From the NCBI GenBank assembly GCA_006538405.1, contig BJKQ01000001.1, positions 1,302,001-1,366,000 of the forward strand: 64,000 nucleotides of DNA, written 5' to 3'. Source of the DNA: Hansfordia pulvinata. Taxonomy: Eukaryota > Ascomycota > Sordariomycetes > Xylariales. Each line of letters starts with the position of its first letter. Position 1 is the stretch's first letter. Made by a program: the position numbers and the translations under genes. A model generated the notes under the pieces. It saw nothing but the letters and a program-made list of their open reading frames with translations, was not told where the DNA came from and made no database searches. Below, one piece after another: positions 60,918 to 64,000 of this stretch.

Positions 60918-63286
60918 TCAACCCCTCAGGCGGGCCGCAAAGGTGGCAAAGGATGCCCTGGCTCGGACGATCTTGCCTGGCGGAGGGGGCGCAAGGAGGT
61001 CGGGTAGTGGCGCGAGGCCGAGGATGGGCGCCGGCGCGCTGTCGTCCAGGTCGTCCGCGTCACCAGGATCAACGCCGACGTCGCCGTACGGTAGCCGCTC
61101 GACCGTCGCCGGCACTAGATGGTGGGACTGGTCACGGCTTTCAGCAGCAGCAACGAGATTCAGTGGCGGAGGGGCCGGGAGCATCGGCTCCGCGTTGACG
61201 TCCTCCCGCGTCGGGTTTTGGCTCCGGTCCCCTGCTGCGGCTGCGGCTACCGTCGCACGTGGAGGTGGCAGCGGCGGCGGAGGAGGGCCGGAGCCCCACA
61301 GGACCCCGTCGCTGCCGCAGACCATGACCTCCTCGCCGGAAGCCAGGCGGAGCGTCTCCGTCTCACCACTGCTGCCGCCGCCAAACCGGTGTGTCGATGT
61401 CGATGCCGACGACTCCGATGGAGCGACGGACGCAGCCACCGAGGCCGCCGACGACAAGGGTAGTCCTCCAAGCGCCGCGGCAGGGAGTGCTGCTTGAGGG
61501 TGCTGAGCCTGCACCTGAAGAGGTAGGGGCTGAGGAGCTTGGGAGCCTTCACCGGCGTGCTGCTGCTGCTGCTGCTGCTGCTTGAATTTGCCACCACCGC
61601 CGCCGCGATGTCGGCCGCCCCCGATCATGATGCCCCCCTTGCCATGGAGCACCCCACGGATCTCCTCGCGGCCCCAGCGCCGCGGGCTCTTATTGCTGCT
61701 GGTTCCATTGACCCCGCCCCCGCTCTCACCGCTGCTATCGCCGCCGCCGCTGCTGCTGCCATCGCCATCGCCCGCCGAGATCCAGACGCGGGCGGCCAGG
61801 CGGGCGGCAATCTCGGCCCCCGGCGAGGCGCCACCTCCAGCGTCGGCGGCCATCACTTTGACACTTCTTGTTCTACTGCTTTTGCTGGCAGCAGCGCTGA
61901 TGATGCTGCTAGCGCTGCTCATGATGCTATTTGCTGCGGTGCTGGGGCCTGCGCTTCTTCCGTCGGACAAGCGATCGTGGTCGTCGTGGCCGTGGGAGCC
62001 GTCCTCATGGCGATCCATGCAGTGCAGCAGCGCCGTCAGCGGGAGGGCGGTCTCGGCGACGAGGTGGGAGGTGGCATACGGCGCCACGTCGGCGAAGGAG
62101 AGAACACCGCGGGGCGCGAATATGAGCGAGATGGGGCGCCAGGCGTTGCGCACCGCGTCCGGGCTGGCGACGTCTGCTGGGAAGGGGCGCGGTAGCGAGG
62201 AGGCGTTGTACGCGAGTGAGCGGAAGGACGAGGCGGATGGGGACAGAAGGCCCCCTCCTGACCCTTGTGGTATCTGGTTTCGCTGGTGCGACGAGGACGG
62301 GCGCGTGTCTGCTGCTGATGCAGCGGGGAGCGATCCTGGCGCCGCCATGGCGGAGATGACGCGGGGGAAGCCGACGGGACGCGTTGGAGACGTGGGCGAC
62401 GAAGGCGACGTGGCTGTCTGCGCTTGTTGGAGAGACGACGCCGAGCGGGCAGAGCGAAGGGACCGTGGCGATATCGGAGGCGAAGGCGGCGGGGCCATGA
62501 GCGATCTACGGCTGCTGCCGACGAGCCTGGCTGGGCGTGTTGGTGGTGCCGTTGGGAGTCGCCAGGGGTCGGCGGCGGGGTGAGAAGTTTCTGCTGCATG
62601 GCAGACAGAGCGATGTTCTGCGTCGAGGGCGGGCGGTAGGTGATGCCGATGGCGCCGTGCAAGTTGGCGTGTTGAGGGATGGCATTTCCGTTGTTGTGGT
62701 TGTTGGTGCTGCTTCCGACGACACCGACTCCTCCGCTTGCACCGCCGCTCCGACGAGGACGACGCCCCTGTTTCTGCTGCTGTTGCCGTTGCTGCTGCTG
62801 CTGGGGAATAAAGGCAATGGTGACCTCCCCTTTGCGCCCGCCGGCCGCGACGGGGGGTACGGGGATGCGAACGGCGGCATGGCGGCCGGTGTGGCGCGGG
62901 TCCTCCCAGGGCTCGAGGGTGATGAGCCGGTCGGCGGCGGCGGCGGCGCCGTTGTTGTGTTGGTCGTCGCCGAGGAAATGCTTCCAGCTGCGGATGAGGC
63001 GGGCGGCGGCGGGCTCGGCGAGGATGACGGTGCGCTTGGGGCCGCCGGGGGGCAGGAGGCGGCGCAGGGTGGGCTCGTGGCAGTGGGGGCTGCGGTGCTG
63101 GCTGATGACGACGAGGTCGGGGGGCTGCTGGTCTGGCAGGTCGGCGAGGTCGGAGAGGCAGGGGTCGAGGAGGATGGTGAAGGGCTTCGGCGTGAGGGTC
63201 GAGCGCAGGGCCTCGGGGATGACGGGCTCGAGGGTGAGCAGGAACGAGGAGCCGGCGTTGTTGAGCTGCTTGACGGCGAGGGCCAT
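60918..63286 (-). CDS. Metallo-beta-lactamase-fold-like protein with low-complexity insertions
   Basis: The N-terminal 260 residues resemble a fungal family of predicted metallo-beta-lactamase-type hydrolases: MALAVKQLNNAGSSFLLTLEP, ILLDPCLSD (38-46), PDLVVISQHRSPHCHE (56-71, position of the HxH metal motif), RTVILAEPAAARLIRSWKHF and AIGITYRPPS. The second half resumes the family pattern with ISLIFAPRGVLS, APYATSHLVAETALPLTALLHCMDR, RVWISAGDGD and GEEVMVCGSDG. The two parts are in different frames. A GT-AG intron at 62509-62418 (92 bp) joins exon 63286-62510 to 62417-60918 in phase and gives 758 aa. Long Gln, Gly, Ser and Pro-rich insertions separate the conserved blocks. The metal-site motif looks incomplete, so catalytic activity is uncertain. 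The intron is plausible, not proven. Confidence 0.6.
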
Positions 63287-64000
63287 GGCTCTGCCGCGTT
63301 GCCGCCCTCTGCCGCGGGGCGCGGTCGAGCTGGTTCGGCGTCGTAGCCGGGACCGACCTGACCGACCTGACCGACCTGACCGGGGGGTGGTTGCCTGGGT
63401 CTGGTAAGGTCTGGTGAGGTCTGGTGAGCTCAACCCAGCGGTGCTATTTCGCACTCAGCTCAGCTGTTCCGCCCAACTCAGCTGTTCCGCTCAGCTCAGC
63501 TTAAAGTTTACCTCAGGTAGGTAGCTCAGATCGCCGGGAAGGTGCGGTCAGTGCATGCACTCGGGTGAGAGGCAGGCGCGCTGGGCTGGGAAGGTGCTGG
63601 AGGGCGGGAAGGGAAGGTGTCGGGGGGCGGGAAGGTGCCGAAATGGCAGAATCCCAATGAATGGGCTTCCGGGTTTTCTCTCGGGCGTGGCGACGAAATG
63701 CGATGCGGTCGGTCGATTCTGGAGCCCCAACGCACGAAAGACGCTGCTGCTGCTGCTGCTGCGCTCGGCCCTCCCGGAAGCGAAAAGCAGCTTGCTCGCT
63801 TACCACCAGACGGGAGGAACATGGGATGGATGGACACAGGAGTGATGGGTGAGTGCTGTCGGGAGAGCTACGGACAACTACTACAACTACTACGCGCCCT
63901 CGGGCCTCTGGCCACTCGTACATGTAATTATGAGAGGCAGGGGAGCTACGAGTAGGTAGGTAAGGTAGTTAGTCTGTGCATCGCGACGGAGCAACGCCAG
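63287..64000. other. Upstream region of the metallo-lactamase-like gene, with short tandem repeats
   Basis: Contains GACCGACCT-type repeats at 63350-63383, GGTCTGGT repeats at about 63396-63428, and an alternation of CAGCTCAGCTGTTCCG-like units at 63450-63500. A CTG run lies near 63741-63761. One TACGAGTA copy lies at 63947. No gene is supported in the last 500 bases. Confidence 0.55.

Noticed and set aside
61539..62583. 218-aa and 333-aa plus-strand ORFs
   Set aside because: Antisense shadows of the Gln/Ser/Gly-rich part of the metallo-lactamase-like gene.

Overview
This is a GC-rich stretch of a filamentous ascomycete chromosome (Pezizomycotina, most likely Sordariomycetes by inference). 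The evidence is genes split by short GT-AG introns with CTAAC/CTGAC-like branch sites, a Prp4-type splicing kinase, a Ran1-like kinase, TMA7, Kex2-type KR sites in small secreted proteins, and long non-coding stretches full of microsatellites. I found no tRNA, rRNA, CRISPR array or intact transposon.

I can support eleven protein-coding genes, about 13 kb of CDS in 64 kb. Left third: a penta-EF-hand protein (minus, 1156-2753), a ChaC gamma-glutamylcyclotransferase (plus, 5035-7115), a glycine-rich RRM protein (minus, 7766-8629), a conserved-looking unknown protein with an in-frame TAG (plus, 15030-17673) and a citrate-lyase-beta-like (CLYBL) protein (plus, 18164-19150). Middle: one Ran1-like kinase (minus, 28719-30341) between gene-poor stretches of about 9.6 kb and 19 kb. 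Right third: Prp4 kinase (minus, 49700-52808) divergent from TMA7 (plus, 53882-54300), then two small secreted cysteine-rich proteins facing each other (56369-56866 plus, 58080-58671 minus), and a large metallo-beta-lactamase-fold-like protein (minus, 60918-63286).

The genes do not form an operon or an obvious biosynthetic cluster. They are mostly housekeeping functions: calcium sensing, glutathione turnover, RNA binding, splicing kinase, ribosome-associated factor, CoA-ester lyase. The exception is the pair of secreted cysteine-rich proteins.

Two results stand out. First, the octamer TACGAGTA (or its complement TACTCGTA) occurs 44 times by my hand count, always outside the called genes, where about two would be expected by chance. 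A related palindrome, TACGCGTA, is also enriched. Second, the ChaC gene can only be read in frame, with its conserved residues intact, through a 5-nucleotide microexon at 5865-5869. All splice models were made by eye from sequence and family knowledge.
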